Of a stretch of DNA of 64,000 nt, positions 1-9,093 are shown piece after piece (position 1 is the first letter of the stretch; each line of letters starts with the position of its first letter). The stretch is from Streptomyces sp. NBC_01306. Its GTDB lineage: Bacteria; Actinomycetota; Actinomycetes; Streptomycetales; Streptomycetaceae. The stretch is taken from NCBI RefSeq assembly GCF_026340465.1, contig NZ_JAPEPC010000001.1:3436001-3500000 (forward strand), read 5' to 3'. The translations under genes were made by a program, and so were the position numbers. The notes below the pieces were generated by a model, which worked only from the letters and a program-made list of their open reading frames with translations, searched no databases and had not been told where the DNA came from.

Positions 1-456
1 CAGAGCGGCTCCGGCGGGCGGCGGACGCCGATGCTCGTGGGCGCTGTCGTGGTGGTGCTGGCGATCGGCGGGGTGATAGCGGCGCTGCACTTCAGCGGCT
101 CGGGCGACAACACGGCGGGCAGCGCGACGGACTCCAGCACCACGGACTCCACGTCGGTGAAGGCCGGGCACAAGGGTCCCGAGCGGGACCGGACGATGGA
201 GACCACGGAGTGCTCGGGCGCGCAGCCGGGCGTCACGGACCCGAACAAGATCGAGCTGCCGAATTTCGCCTACAAGGACATCCTGTCGGTGAAGGCGTGT
301 GCCCAGGCGGCCGGCTGGCACATCACGACGAAGGATGAGCCCAGCGGGCAGTGGGGCCAGGACGTCGTTCTCGACCAGTACCCGCTGGCGAAGACGGACG
401 TCAGCCCCAAGAACCTCACCATCACGCTCGGGGTCTCGACGGGCGATCCGAACTAA
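1..456 (+). CDS. PASTA-domain membrane protein, C-terminal part
   Basis: The reading frame is open from the first base, so the gene begins outside the window and only the last 151 codons are seen. They show a basic stretch, one membrane segment (about residues 12-31 of the visible part), a Ser/Thr/Asp-rich linker, and one PASTA-like module that includes VKACAQAAGW and ends in ITLGVSTGDPN. PASTA modules bind peptidoglycan or muropeptides outside the cell. This layout (basic, TM, outer PASTA) is that of a PASTA Ser/Thr kinase or a kinase-like membrane protein, but the catalytic half is not visible, so the kinase identity is only a guess. An internal ATG at 31 sits directly before the TM segment and could be mistaken for the start. 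Confidence 0.7.
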   Translation, partial: QSGSGGRRTPMLVGAVVVVLAIGGVIAALHFSGSGDNTAGSATDSSTTDSTSVKAGHKGPERDRTMETTECSGAQPGVTDPNKIELPNFAYKDILSVKACAQAAGWHITTKDEPSGQWGQDVVLDQYPLAKTDVSPKNLTITLGVSTGDPN

Positions 457-827
457 CGGCCCGCGCCCTTGCGTGGGTTCATAGGATTGTGCACATCCAT
501 CGGCTTGCGTACCCAAGTCTCCAGCCGCAACGGCGACGCGATGGCAGGCGGTACGTCGAATTCCTGACGGCTTGCGACCAGGGCAGCAGGGTGCCCCATC
601 GACACGAAGGATGCCCTGGTGGCGCGCGGGGACAGCGCGTTACCCTTTCATAATTACCTTTGGTAAACACGGATGCCTACCCAGGGAATTCATACCTGAC
701 ACTAGGCACCTCCACCGGAGATGAGGAATGAACCGGCCTCATTAATAACCTAATAAACGTTGACCCAGGAGCCTCCCCTTCGCTACAGTACGCAAGCAGT
801 TCACAGCGAACCATGGGGGGAATTTAG
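457..827. other. AT-richer intergenic region
   Basis: No convincing gene is present. The last 200 bases are unusually A+T-rich for this genome (stretches around 650-670 and 740-760) and carry the promoter of the following small secreted-protein gene. The overlapping short frames have no ribosome site or family resemblance. Confidence 0.5.
760..789 (+). promoter_or_regulatory. Sigma-HrdB-like promoter
   Basis: TTGACC (760-765) and TACAGT (784-789) are separated by 18 bases. This is a good vegetative promoter, predicting a transcript start near 796 and a leader of about 30 nt before the TTG start at 828. It is inferred from sequence alone. Confidence 0.55.
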
Positions 828-1256
828 TTGAGAAATCGTGGAATGCTCATGCTCGCAGGAGCATTGGCGGCAGGTCTGCTCACCATCACGAGTGCAACTT
901 CCGCTTCCGCAGCAGGAGCGGTTCTGATCGCCGACCGACCAGGCGCGCATGGGAATGCTACTGTGAAGTTCGCCAGTAAAACCTATGCCAACAGCGTCTA
1001 CCTCCGCGTAGTGGACCTCAAAGCGGATGGTCATCACGTTGAGATCAGGCTCATCACCAAGCACAGCGATGGTTCAATAGCATTCTGGCCTTGGCACGCC
1101 AACTACGGCGGAAGCACCACGGAGAAAGAGTGGAATTCGAGTCTGACAGATGCAAAGGGCATCGTTCAGGCTCGAATCCAGGTCTGCGTTTACGAAGGCA
1201 GCCAAGTTCTCGATTGCGCCTTCTCGCCGTTCAGCAAGAACACGTACTGGAACTAA
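828..1256 (+). CDS. Small secreted protein of unknown function
   Basis: A 142-residue protein with a classical Sec signal peptide: MRNRGM, a hydrophobic core LMLAGALAAGLLTI, then small residues and a probable cut after ASAA near residue 29. The mature part of about 113 residues has two Cys (VCVYE and LDCAF), possibly a disulfide, and is rich in Trp, Tyr and Lys. It resembles the many small exported beta-type proteins of streptomycetes, but I recognise no family. The start is TTG at 828, because the only upstream ATG in reach (813) stops after four codons and a G-rich ribosome site precedes the TTG. Codon use is clearly less G/C-biased at third positions than in the neighbours, suggesting recent gain or low expression. 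It stands alone with its own promoter. Confidence 0.7.
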   Translation: MRNRGMLMLAGALAAGLLTITSATSASAAGAVLIADRPGAHGNATVKFASKTYANSVYLRVVDLKADGHHVEIRLITKHSDGSIAFWPWHANYGGSTTEKEWNSSLTDAKGIVQARIQVCVYEGSQVLDCAFSPFSKNTYWN

Positions 1257-1341
1257 TCAAATACAGAACAACCTTCCCTCTTGCGGTAGCCCTTGCATCT
1301 CGGTTTAGCTAGATTTGCAACTGCTAGCCAGCAATGAGGCA

Positions 1342-1360
1342 CATAATTCTTTGAATTATG
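1342..1360. repeat. Perfect A+T-rich inverted repeat
   Basis: CATAATTC, TTT, GAATTATG: two 8-base arms with a 3-base loop, 17 bases before the terminator stem. It could be an operator-like site or the first arm of a two-part terminator. The composition is foreign to the surrounding DNA. Confidence 0.55.
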
Positions 1361-1376
1361 GATGTGGTGCACACTA

Positions 1377-1404
1377 AAGGCCCCCGCTACTCAGCGGGGG
1401 CCTT
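1377..1404 (+). terminator. Terminator hairpin after the secreted-protein gene
   Basis: AAGGCCCCCGCT and AGCGGGGGCCTT form a perfect 12-bp stem with a 4-base loop, followed by TTCCC. There is no long T run, which is usual in high-G+C actinomycetes. Confidence 0.8.
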
Positions 1405-1702
1405 CCCGCTCCAGCCCCAATCGCTTACACGACAGGCCGAAGACTGCAATATCGGAGACCCCTCCGAGGCGGCACTCACTGCATCCGGGGCAGCGCCGCC
1501 GTGACCATCCGAGCATCGATCCCACATGCCGGAACGTGATCATCGTCGTCCAATAACGATCCCCTCAGCACGGACCACTCGACCGCGAGACCATCCCTTT
1601 GCCCCTCCCGGGATGCCGGACTTGCGGGGAGATGTGACGCTTGGTCCGTCGTTCTTCTGCTTTCTGCTGCCGGTGGGTCCGGCAGGAATGAGGGGGCATT
1701 CA

Positions 1703-2605
1703 GTGATCGGTCTGGTGGCGCTTGCGGTGATGCTGTCCCCGATTTCGGTGGACACGGAGGCGCCGCCACCGGCAGTCGGCGTCACGGTCACCCAGGGCGC
1801 GCCCCCGGGCGCCGCCCCGGGCGATGCGGCGGGCACGGTCACGGACCCACCGGGAACGGCGGCGGGCGTGGTCGGCGGAGCCGCCGACGGGAGCACGGCC
1901 GGAGTCGCGGGCGGCGAGCCTGGTGCGGCGGGCATGGCGGGCATGGCGGATGTAGCGGGTGTTACGGGTGATTCGGTCGGCGCAGCCACAGGGGACGGCG
2001 GGGCGCGCGGCGGGCCGGGCACGGCCGGGCAGCCGGACAGCGGGGACGCCGGGGGTGTGACCGCCGGCAGCGGGGGCGGCGGCACCGCGGGAACGGCCCT
2101 CGGCGCAGGCGGACCGAAACCGTCCGTTACCGCATCCGGTGCCGCCGCATCCCGCCCCCCATCCGGCAGCAGCCCCTCCGCGCACCCTTCACCGCGCACC
2201 TCACTGGCGGGCGACCCGGCGGGTCAAGGCCGTCCGCGGCCGGGCAGGAACTCGGGCGCCTCGCTCTCCCCCTCGGGCGTACCGAGCCTCCCCGCCCACC
2301 CGCGCACCTCCGCCCGGGTGATCCGCCCCTCCCTGCCCATGCGGGCGCCCCACCCACCGGCCGCCCGGCACCGGCACTCCTGGGCGCCGCGCAACGACGA
2401 GGGCACCGGGCGGGCGACGGAGCCCGCTCCCGACACCCCGGCGCCCAGGGGCAGGGACATGGAAGCGGCAGGCAGGCACTCCACGCAGCAGACCGCTTCG
2501 CGCGCAGCCGACCTTCCGCTGCAAGTGGGGGCGATGGGCGCCGGACTTGCCCTGATCGGTCTCGGTCTGGGCTTCCTGGGACTGCGGCTGCGCCGGACGC
2601 AGTAG
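1703..2605 (+). CDS. Ala/Gly/Pro-rich exported membrane-anchored protein
   Basis: A 300-residue protein. The GTG at 1703 is chosen because AGGGGG lies six bases upstream and the protein then opens with a signal-like stretch, IGLVALAVMLSPIS. The middle (about 25-265) is low complexity: first Gly/Ala/Thr/Val repeats, then Pro/Ser/Arg-rich, with no domain. The C-terminus has a hydrophobic helix (GAGLALIGLGLGFLGL) followed by RLRR, like a wall-sorting tail, but the expected LPXTG or LAXTG box is absent (LPLQVG stands there). I infer a surface protein spanning the wall and held by its C-terminal helix. It precedes padR with the padR operator in between, so it is a candidate neighbour target only by position. 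Confidence 0.6.
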   Translation: MIGLVALAVMLSPISVDTEAPPPAVGVTVTQGAPPGAAPGDAAGTVTDPPGTAAGVVGGAADGSTAGVAGGEPGAAGMAGMADVAGVTGDSVGAATGDGGARGGPGTAGQPDSGDAGGVTAGSGGGGTAGTALGAGGPKPSVTASGAAASRPPSGSSPSAHPSPRTSLAGDPAGQGRPRPGRNSGASLSPSGVPSLPAHPRTSARVIRPSLPMRAPHPPAARHRHSWAPRNDEGTGRATEPAPDTPAPRGRDMEAAGRHSTQQTASRAADLPLQVGAMGAGLALIGLGLGFLGLRLRRTQ

Positions 2606-2619
2606 CTTGCGCTGGGCGA

Positions 2620-2645
2620 CATACTCGGTATACATACTGAGTATG
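2620..2645 (+). promoter_or_regulatory. PadR-type operator overlapping the padR start codon
   Basis: Arms CATACTC (2620-2626) and GAGTATG (2639-2645) form a 26-bp interrupted palindrome with a further GTATAC core. The right arm contains the ATG of the regulator gene. PadR proteins bind such ATAC...GTAT palindromes, so tight autoregulation is likely. Confidence 0.65.
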
Positions 2646-3236
2646 TCGATCCGTCACGGGCTACTGGCCCTCCTGGAACACGGCCCCCGCTACGGCTCTC
2701 AGCTCCGTACCGATTTCGAGTCCCGGACCGGTGCCACCTGGCCGCTCAACGTCGGGCAGGTCTACACGACGCTCGCCCGCCTGGAGCGCGACGGCCTGGT
2801 GGCGCAGGACTCCGAGGACGGCGCGGGCCACGCGCTGTACGCCATCACCGACGAGGGCCGCGAGGAACTCCGCAGCTGGTACGGGGCCCCGGTCGACCGC
2901 ACCAGCCCGGCCCGCGACGAGCTGGCCATCAAGCTGGCGATGGCCGTCGGAGCGCCCGGCGTGGACATCCGCGCGGTGATCCAGGCGCAGCGCCACCACA
3001 CGGTGAAGGCGATGCAGGACTACACACGGCTGAAGGCACAGGCCCTGGACACCGCCCCGGCCAACCGCGACGAGGTCGCCTGGCTGCTCGTACTGGAACA
3101 GCTGATCTTCCAGGCGGAGGCCGAGGCCCGCTGGCTCGACCACTGCGAATCCCGCCTGGTCCGCCTGGCGGCCGCGGCCCGGACGGACCCCGCTCCGGCC
3201 GCAGCGGGAAAACCCCGCACGAAGACCCGCCGCTGA
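2643..3236 (+). CDS. PadR family transcriptional regulator
   Basis: 197 residues. The N-terminal winged helix (MSIRHGLLALLEHGPRYGSQL, then NVGQVYTTLARLERDGLV) is characteristic of PadR repressors. The C-terminal half is the Vir-type helical dimer domain (PF10400 type), rich in Ala/Glu/Arg, followed by a basic tail. The ATG at 2643 is preferred over an in-frame ATG at 2607 because the family begins at MSIRHGLL. With the operator covering the start there is no room for a normal ribosome site, so the mRNA may be leaderless. Such regulators often control a neighbouring drug-type ABC transporter, here the ATPase/permease pair 300 bases downstream on the same strand. Confidence 0.9.
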   Translation: MSIRHGLLALLEHGPRYGSQLRTDFESRTGATWPLNVGQVYTTLARLERDGLVAQDSEDGAGHALYAITDEGREELRSWYGAPVDRTSPARDELAIKLAMAVGAPGVDIRAVIQAQRHHTVKAMQDYTRLKAQALDTAPANRDEVAWLLVLEQLIFQAEAEARWLDHCESRLVRLAAAARTDPAPAAAGKPRTKTRR

Positions 3237-3267
3237 ACCGTCACTCTCACCGCACCGCCGCTGACGG

Positions 3268-3410
3268 CCCGTTCGGGCATCCGTCCCGTCCGTTCGGGAA
3301 CGCGGCAAGCCCGTTCGGGCACCCGCTGAGTCCGTCCGGGAACGCCACAGGCCCGTTCGGGCACCGGACGGGCCCCAACCGGGCACCGCACCGAGCACAA
3401 CCGGGCACCC
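3268..3410. repeat. Phased 21-bp repeat array between padR and the ABC genes
   Basis: The core CCGTTCGGG (one copy CCGTCCGGG) starts at 3269, 3290, 3311, 3332 and 3353, exactly 21 bases apart. Two degenerate copies (AACCGGGCA) follow at 22-base steps. The base after the core alternates CA/AA, giving a 42-bp higher period. Each core is nearly palindromic (CCG..CGG). Twenty-one bases is two helical turns, so all copies face one side of the DNA. No gene is supported in this 306-base gap. Confidence 0.8.
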
Positions 3411-3542
3411 GCCCGGCCCGTACAGCCACTTGCCCGCCCGGTCCGGACAACTGCCCGGCCTCCACCGCCACTTGACCACCGGCGGCGGGCCGGGCCGCCA
3501 CCGGACACCCAGCCGACCGATCACCCGTACCCAGGGGGACCC

Positions 3543-4279
<737 letters not shown>

Positions 4280-4283
<4 letters not shown>

Positions 4284-7156
4284 ACGTGTTCACGGGCTGG
4301 CGCGCCGCCCTCCGTATCGCCCGCAGGGACGCACTGCGCGCCAAGGGCCGCAGCGCCCTGGTCGTCGCCATGATCGCGCTGCCGGTGCTGGGCGTCACGG
4401 CGGCGGACATCACGTACCGCAGTTCGGTCCCGACGCGGGCGGAGAAGCTGACCTCCGCGATGGGCGCGGCCGACGCGCTGTTCAGGGATCCGGGCATGGG
4501 CGGCGGCCCGATCGAGCAGATGCCGGACGCCGAGTCGTACCAGCAGGCCGACGGCGAGCACGGCGGCGCATCCGGCAGGACGGCGGCCCAGCGCACCGTG
4601 CCGACGGACCTGAAAACCGCGCTCCCCGAGGGGGCGCGCGCCATCACCCGGCAGACCGTGCTGTCGACCCTCACCACCAAATACGGCATCACGACCACCG
4701 ATGTCACCGAACTGGACACCTCGGACCCGCTGGTCAGCGGGATGATCAAGCTGGTGCGCGGCGCGTACCCGAAGACGGACAGCGACATCGTCGTCAACGA
4801 CGCCTTCCTCAAGTCGGCCGGGCTGCACGTCGGTTCGCACACCACGGTCCGGGGCGTCGGCAAGACCTTCACGATCACCGGCGCCGTCGAGGTGCCCGCG
4901 AGCCTGAAGGACAGCTTCCTGTACGTGCGGCCGGGCGCCCTCATCAAGCCCTGGCAGCGGGCGGCCGCCGCCGACCACACCATCACGCAGCCCAGCCCCG
5001 GTGACCGGTCCCTGTTCGTCAAGGCGGCCGGAACCTCGGGGATCAGCTGGCAGGACGTCCTCGCGGCCAATAAGCACGGCGTACTGGTCGAGTCCCGCAG
5101 CGTCGATCTCGACCCGCCGCCCAACTCCCAGGTGCCCATGGCGTCCCACATCAGCGGCACCGGAACGAGCCCCGGGTTCAAACTGACCGCGGCGCTCGCG
5201 ACCGTCGTCGCCATGGCGATGCTGGAGATCGTGCTGCTGGCGGGCCCCGCCTTCGCGGTCGGTGCGCGCCGCTCACGCCGCCAGCTCGGCCTGGTCGGCA
5301 CCTGCGGCGGCGACCGGCGGCACATCCGCGCCGTGGTGCTCGCCGGGGGAGCGGTGCTGGGCGGTGCGGGCGCGGTCGCCGGTACCGCTGCGGGTCTTGC
5401 CCTGACGGTCGCGCTGCGCCCCGTGATCGAGGGATGGGCGGGCCAGCGGTTCGGAAGCATCGCGATCCGCCCTGTGGACCTGGTGGGTATCGCGGCGATC
5501 GGCCTGGTCACCGGTGTCCTGGCGGCGCTCGCACCGGCCGTCGTGGCGGGCCGGCAGCCGGTCGTCGAATCGCTCACGGGCCGGCGCGGGGTGCGCCGCT
5601 CCTCACGGGTGATGCCGCTGCTCGGGACCGTCGCCATCGTGCTCGGGGGCGCCGTGGCCGTCATGGGCGGGCTCAAGGGCCGCGCGGTGCCCGTCGCCGT
5701 GGGCTCGGTCGTCGCCGAACTCGGCGTCCTCGCCTGCATCCCGGTGATCGTGGGCTCCCTCGGGCGGCTGGGACGCTTCCTCCCGCTGGCCCCGCGGCTC
5801 GCCCTGCGCGACGCGGCCCGCAACCGGGGCCGTACGGCACCCGCCGTCGCCGCGGTGATGGCAGCGGTCGCGGGCACCGTCGCCGTCGCCACGTACACCG
5901 CGAGCACCCAGGCGGAGCAGGCGTACAACGTCCATCTCTCGCTGCCGCCCGGCGTCGTCGCCATCAACGCCGACACCTATTCGGAGCACGCGGACCCGGC
6001 GAAGGCGCTGGAACTGGCCCGCGGGCTCGCCCGGCGCGACCTGCCGGTGCAGGGCGCCCCCGCGACCATCAGCCGGGTGTGGGCGGGCAGCGACTGCAAC
6101 AAGTTCAGCGAAGCGGAGGCCGGCGCCTGCGGCTCGCTCACCATGCCCAAGCCGGACGCCAACATCTGCCCGCTGCAGGCGCCGGGCGGCAAGGACCTCG
6201 CGGCCAGGCTCTCCCCCGCCGGGCACAAGCGGCTGATGAACTCGCCGAAGTGCAAGGACGCGGAGTACGCCGCGAACTACTTCGGCAATGAGTCGGAGAT
6301 CGTCGTCGGTGACAGCGCGATGCTGCGCGTCTACGCCGGGCTGAACGACCCGGCCGCCGCCAGGGCGCTGGCCGCCGGCACCCCCGTACTGCTCAACAAC
6401 GCGTACACCGGGGCGGACGGCAAAGTCACCCTGAAAGCCGTCCACCGCTACGTCGCCGCGGACAAGGCGAACCGCGAACGGCACCCCGGAAAGGCCAGGA
6501 CGACCGTCAGCCACCTCACGGTCTACCGGGCTGCCGACCGGTACGCCGCCACCCCCGGGGTCCGCATGATCATGCCGCAGGCCACCGCCGACCGCCTCGG
6601 GCTGCACACGGGCCCGGTGGCTGCCGTCTACCGGACCGCACACGCGCCGACCGAAGCGGAGAAGCAGCGCTTCAACGACGGGATGTCGCAGGCCGGGAAC
6701 GGTGCCTACCTCTGGCAGAACGAGAAGCCGGACGGCAGCGACACCACCATGCTGATCCTCGCGCTGTTCTCGGGCATGGTGACGCTCGGCGCGGCCGCCA
6801 TCACCACGGGCCTGGCGAAGGCCGACGCGGAAGCCGACCTGACGACCCTGAGCGCGATCGGCGCGCCGCCCGGTGTACGGCGCACGCTCAGCGGCTTCCA
6901 GTGCGCGGTGGTCGCGGGAACGGGCGTCCTGCTCGGGACCGCGGCGGGTGCGATGCCCGCGGTCGCGGTGCGGCTCACGGACCTCAAGAGGGCGCTGGAC
7001 CAGATGCGCGCGCACCCGATGGACTCCGCGTACACACCGATCGTGCTGCCGTGGGAGACCATCGGCATCCTCGCCGTGGCCGTACCGGTCCTGGCCGGTC
7101 TGCTGGCCGCGGGCTTCACCCGGTCCCGTCTGGTCCTGGCCCGGCGGGCAGGCTGA
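4280..7156 (+). CDS. FtsX-like ABC transporter permease
   Basis: A 958-residue membrane protein and partner of the ATPase. It has an N-terminal TM helix (about 20-40), a large outer domain to about residue 300, a first FtsX block with TM helices around 300-430, more TM helices around 450-560, a second outer domain rich in Cys ([25 protein letters not shown]), and a C-terminal FtsX block (about 815-950). The double-block plan is usual for actinobacterial members of about 850-1000 residues. The four Cys of the second outer domain could form disulfides. The substrate is unknown; export of a lipid, peptide or antibiotic is plausible. The start is a GTG overlapping the upstream stop. Confidence 0.88.
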
Positions 7157-7231
7157 CGCGGCGCGCGCGGTGGATCAAGCCGGATCGGGGGCACAACCCC
7201 TCATGAAGTACGTGTGCGAGACAATGGCGGC

Positions 7232-7792
7232 ATGGAGATGCCGAGGAGTGAACGGTCGGAACAGCCGGAGGAGCACCCCAAGGTCCTCATCGTGGGACAG
7301 GACGGGATGGCGCTCGGCGGCGGGGCCGGCGGTGACGACGAGTCGCGCGAGGTCCCAGTGACAGAAATGGTGGAACAGCCCGCCAAGGTCATGCGCATCG
7401 GCAGCATGATCAAACAGCTTCTGGAGGAGGTCAGGGCAGCTCCTCTCGACGAGGCGAGCCGGGTCCGGCTCAAGGACATCCATGCCTCGTCCGTGAAGGA
7501 GCTGGAGGACGGACTGGCCCCTGAGCTGGTGGAGGAGCTGGAACGCCTCTCGCTGCCGTTCACCAACGAGGCCATCCCGTCGGAGGCGGAACTGCGCATC
7601 GCGCAGGCCCAGTTGGTCGGGTGGCTGGAAGGTCTGTTCCACGGCATCCAGACGGCGCTTTTCGCCCAGCAGATGGCCGCGAGGGCCCAGTTGGAGCAGA
7701 TGCGCCGGGCGCTTCCCCCGGGCGCGGGCGGCCAGGAGGAAGAGGACGGGGACGGCGGCCACGGAGCGATCCGCTCAGGCCCGTACCTCTGA
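7232..7792 (+). CDS. bpa: Bacterial proteasome activator Bpa/PafE
   Basis: 186 residues, an ATP-independent ring activator that opens the 20S proteasome gate. The conserved core from VEQPAKVMRIGSMIKQLLEE through LKDIHASSVKELEDGL and AQAQLVGWLEGLFHGIQTAL matches, as I recall it, mycobacterial PafE almost residue for residue. The last residues, GPYL, correspond to the GQYL tail that docks into proteasome pockets. The N-terminus is variable and acidic. The start is uncertain: ATG 7232 or 7238, or GTG 7214, none with a strong ribosome site. The stop codon lies inside a 14-bp tandem repeat. Pupylation genes are not in the window. Confidence 0.93.
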   Translation: MEMPRSERSEQPEEHPKVLIVGQDGMALGGGAGGDDESREVPVTEMVEQPAKVMRIGSMIKQLLEEVRAAPLDEASRVRLKDIHASSVKELEDGLAPELVEELERLSLPFTNEAIPSEAELRIAQAQLVGWLEGLFHGIQTALFAQQMAARAQLEQMRRALPPGAGGQEEEDGDGGHGAIRSGPYL

Positions 7793-7822
7793 CCCCGTAC
7801 CTCTGACCCCGTACCTCTGACT
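7781..7822 (+). repeat. bpa: Three 14-bp repeats covering the bpa C-terminus and stop
   Basis: CCGTACCTCTGACC begins at 7781, 7795 and 7809 (last copy one base different). The first copy encodes the terminal Pro-Tyr-Leu and stop of Bpa; the other two lie behind the stop. The period is not a multiple of three, so read-through would change frame. Confidence 0.85.
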
Positions 7823-7891
7823 TCTGACCCGGTCAGCGCCACTTCTGGTTCTGCCGGCAGCTCTTGACCTGTTCGACCTTCACCGAAACGA

Positions 7892-7947
7892 ACCCCCGAG
7901 GCCCGGCCTCCCGCAGCGACAGCGAGCGGGGGCCGGGCCTCGGGGGT
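7892..7947. terminator. Strong hairpin terminator between bpa and the quinone oxidoreductase
   Basis: A perfect 17-bp stem (7892-7908 with 7931-7947; arm ACCCCCGAGGCCCGGCC) encloses a further CCCGC/GCGGG stem. It can serve both the plus-strand bpa and the minus-strand gene. Between 7948 and 8105 there is only a purine-rich GGCCAGGAGG-type repeat (about 8017-8080) and no supported gene. Confidence 0.85.
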
Positions 7948-8105
7948 GATGGCGGGCGTTTCAGTCGGCCGGGGGGCCTCGGGGTGTGAACCTTTCAGGG
8001 ACCGTACGCCCGCAGGCGGCCAGGAGGCCAGGAGGCCCAGGAGGTCGGGAGCCGCCAGGCGGCCGGGCGGCCGGGAGAGAAGAACGGGAGAACTCTGGCG
8101 GGGTA

Positions 8106-9083
8106 CTACGCCTGCAGCAGGACCTTCCCCACGTGCACACCGGAATCCAGCACCCGGTGCCCCTCCGCCGCGAGAGCCATCGGCAGCACCTGATCCACCA
8201 CGGGCCGCACCCGGCCGCCGGAAATCAGCGGCCAGACATGCTCACGGACCGCGGCGACGATCGCCGCCTTCTCCCCCAGCGGCCGTGCCCGCAACGACGT
8301 GGCCGTAACGGCGCCCCGCTTCCCCAGCAGAACCGCGAGGTTCAACTCGCCCTTCACACCGCCCTGCATACCGATCACCGCGAGCCGCCCGCTGGTCGCC
8401 AGCGCTTCCACGTTCGGGTCCAGGTACTTCGCGCCGACGATGTCGAGGATGACGTCGGCCCCGGCCCCGCCGGTCGCCTTCCGGATCTCCTCGACGAAGT
8501 CCTGCTCGCGGTAGTTGATCAGTACATCGGCGCCCAACTCCGCACAGCGGGCCAGCTTCTCGGCGCTGCCCGCGGTCACGGCGACCCGTGCGCCCACCGC
8601 CTTGCCCAGCTGGATCGCCATCGTGCCGATCCCGCTCGACCCGCCATGCACCAGCAGCATCTCGCCGGGCCGCAGATGGGCGACCATGAACACGTTCGAC
8701 CAGACGGTGCAGGTGACTTCCGGCAGCCCCGCCGCGGTGACGAGATCGATCCCGTCCGGCACCGGCAGCAACTGCCCCACCGGTACGGCGACCCTCTCCG
8801 CGTAACCGCCGCCGCCCAGCAGCGCACACACCTCGTCGCCGACGGCCCACCCGGACACCCCGGGCCCCAGGGCCGTGATCCGACCGGAGCATTCCAGGCC
8901 GGGATACGGCGATGCCCCGGGAGGCGGGTTGTAGAAGCCCTGACGTTGCAGTAGATCGGCGCGGTTGACTGCGGACGCCACTACCTCGACGAGGACTTCG
9001 CCCTCGCCGGGGACAGGGTCGGGCACTTCGGCCCAGACAAGCGCCTCGGGACCGCCGGGTTCGGGGATCGTGATCGCATGCAT
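8106..9083 (-). CDS. NAD(P)H quinone oxidoreductase, MDR family
   Basis: A 325-residue medium-chain reductase of the PIG3/QOR group without zinc ligands. The N-terminal GroES-like domain carries VASAVNRADLLQRQGFYNPP, characteristic of PIG3-type enzymes. The nucleotide fold shows VHGGSSGIGTMAIQL and INYREQDF. It probably reduces quinones or enones with NADPH in the cytosol. The ATG at 9083 (MHAITIPEPGG) is chosen over upstream in-frame codons because the family starts there. It lies 10 bases after the K+ channel gene on the same strand and is probably the last gene of the mobA-moeA-channel-qor unit. Confidence 0.88.
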   Translation of the reverse strand: MHAITIPEPGGPEALVWAEVPDPVPGEGEVLVEVVASAVNRADLLQRQGFYNPPPGASPYPGLECSGRITALGPGVSGWAVGDEVCALLGGGGYAERVAVPVGQLLPVPDGIDLVTAAGLPEVTCTVWSNVFMVAHLRPGEMLLVHGGSSGIGTMAIQLGKAVGARVAVTAGSAEKLARCAELGADVLINYREQDFVEEIRKATGGAGADVILDIVGAKYLDPNVEALATSGRLAVIGMQGGVKGELNLAVLLGKRGAVTATSLRARPLGEKAAIVAAVREHVWPLISGGRVRPVVDQVLPMALAAEGHRVLDSGVHVGKVLLQA

Positions 9084-9093
9084 GATCGCGAGG

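Larger units (their letters stand above)
1257..1702. other. Intergenic region with two hairpins
   Basis: Holds an A+T-rich palindrome and then a terminator hairpin behind the secreted-protein gene. From 1405 to 1702 I see no supported gene apart from the ribosome site AGGGGG at 1691-1696 for the next gene. In-frame codons upstream of 1703 exist but lack a ribosome site and encode no signal sequence. Confidence 0.5.

Noticed and set aside
1526..1702. N-terminal extension of the Ala/Gly/Pro-rich protein
   Set aside because: No ribosome site at 1526, 1634 or 1688 with good spacing; the GTG at 1703 has AGGGGG at the right distance and yields a signal sequence.
3268..3410. CRISPR-like array
   Set aside because: Repeats are contiguous with only about 12 variable bases between cores, no spacer-length gaps and no cas genes nearby.
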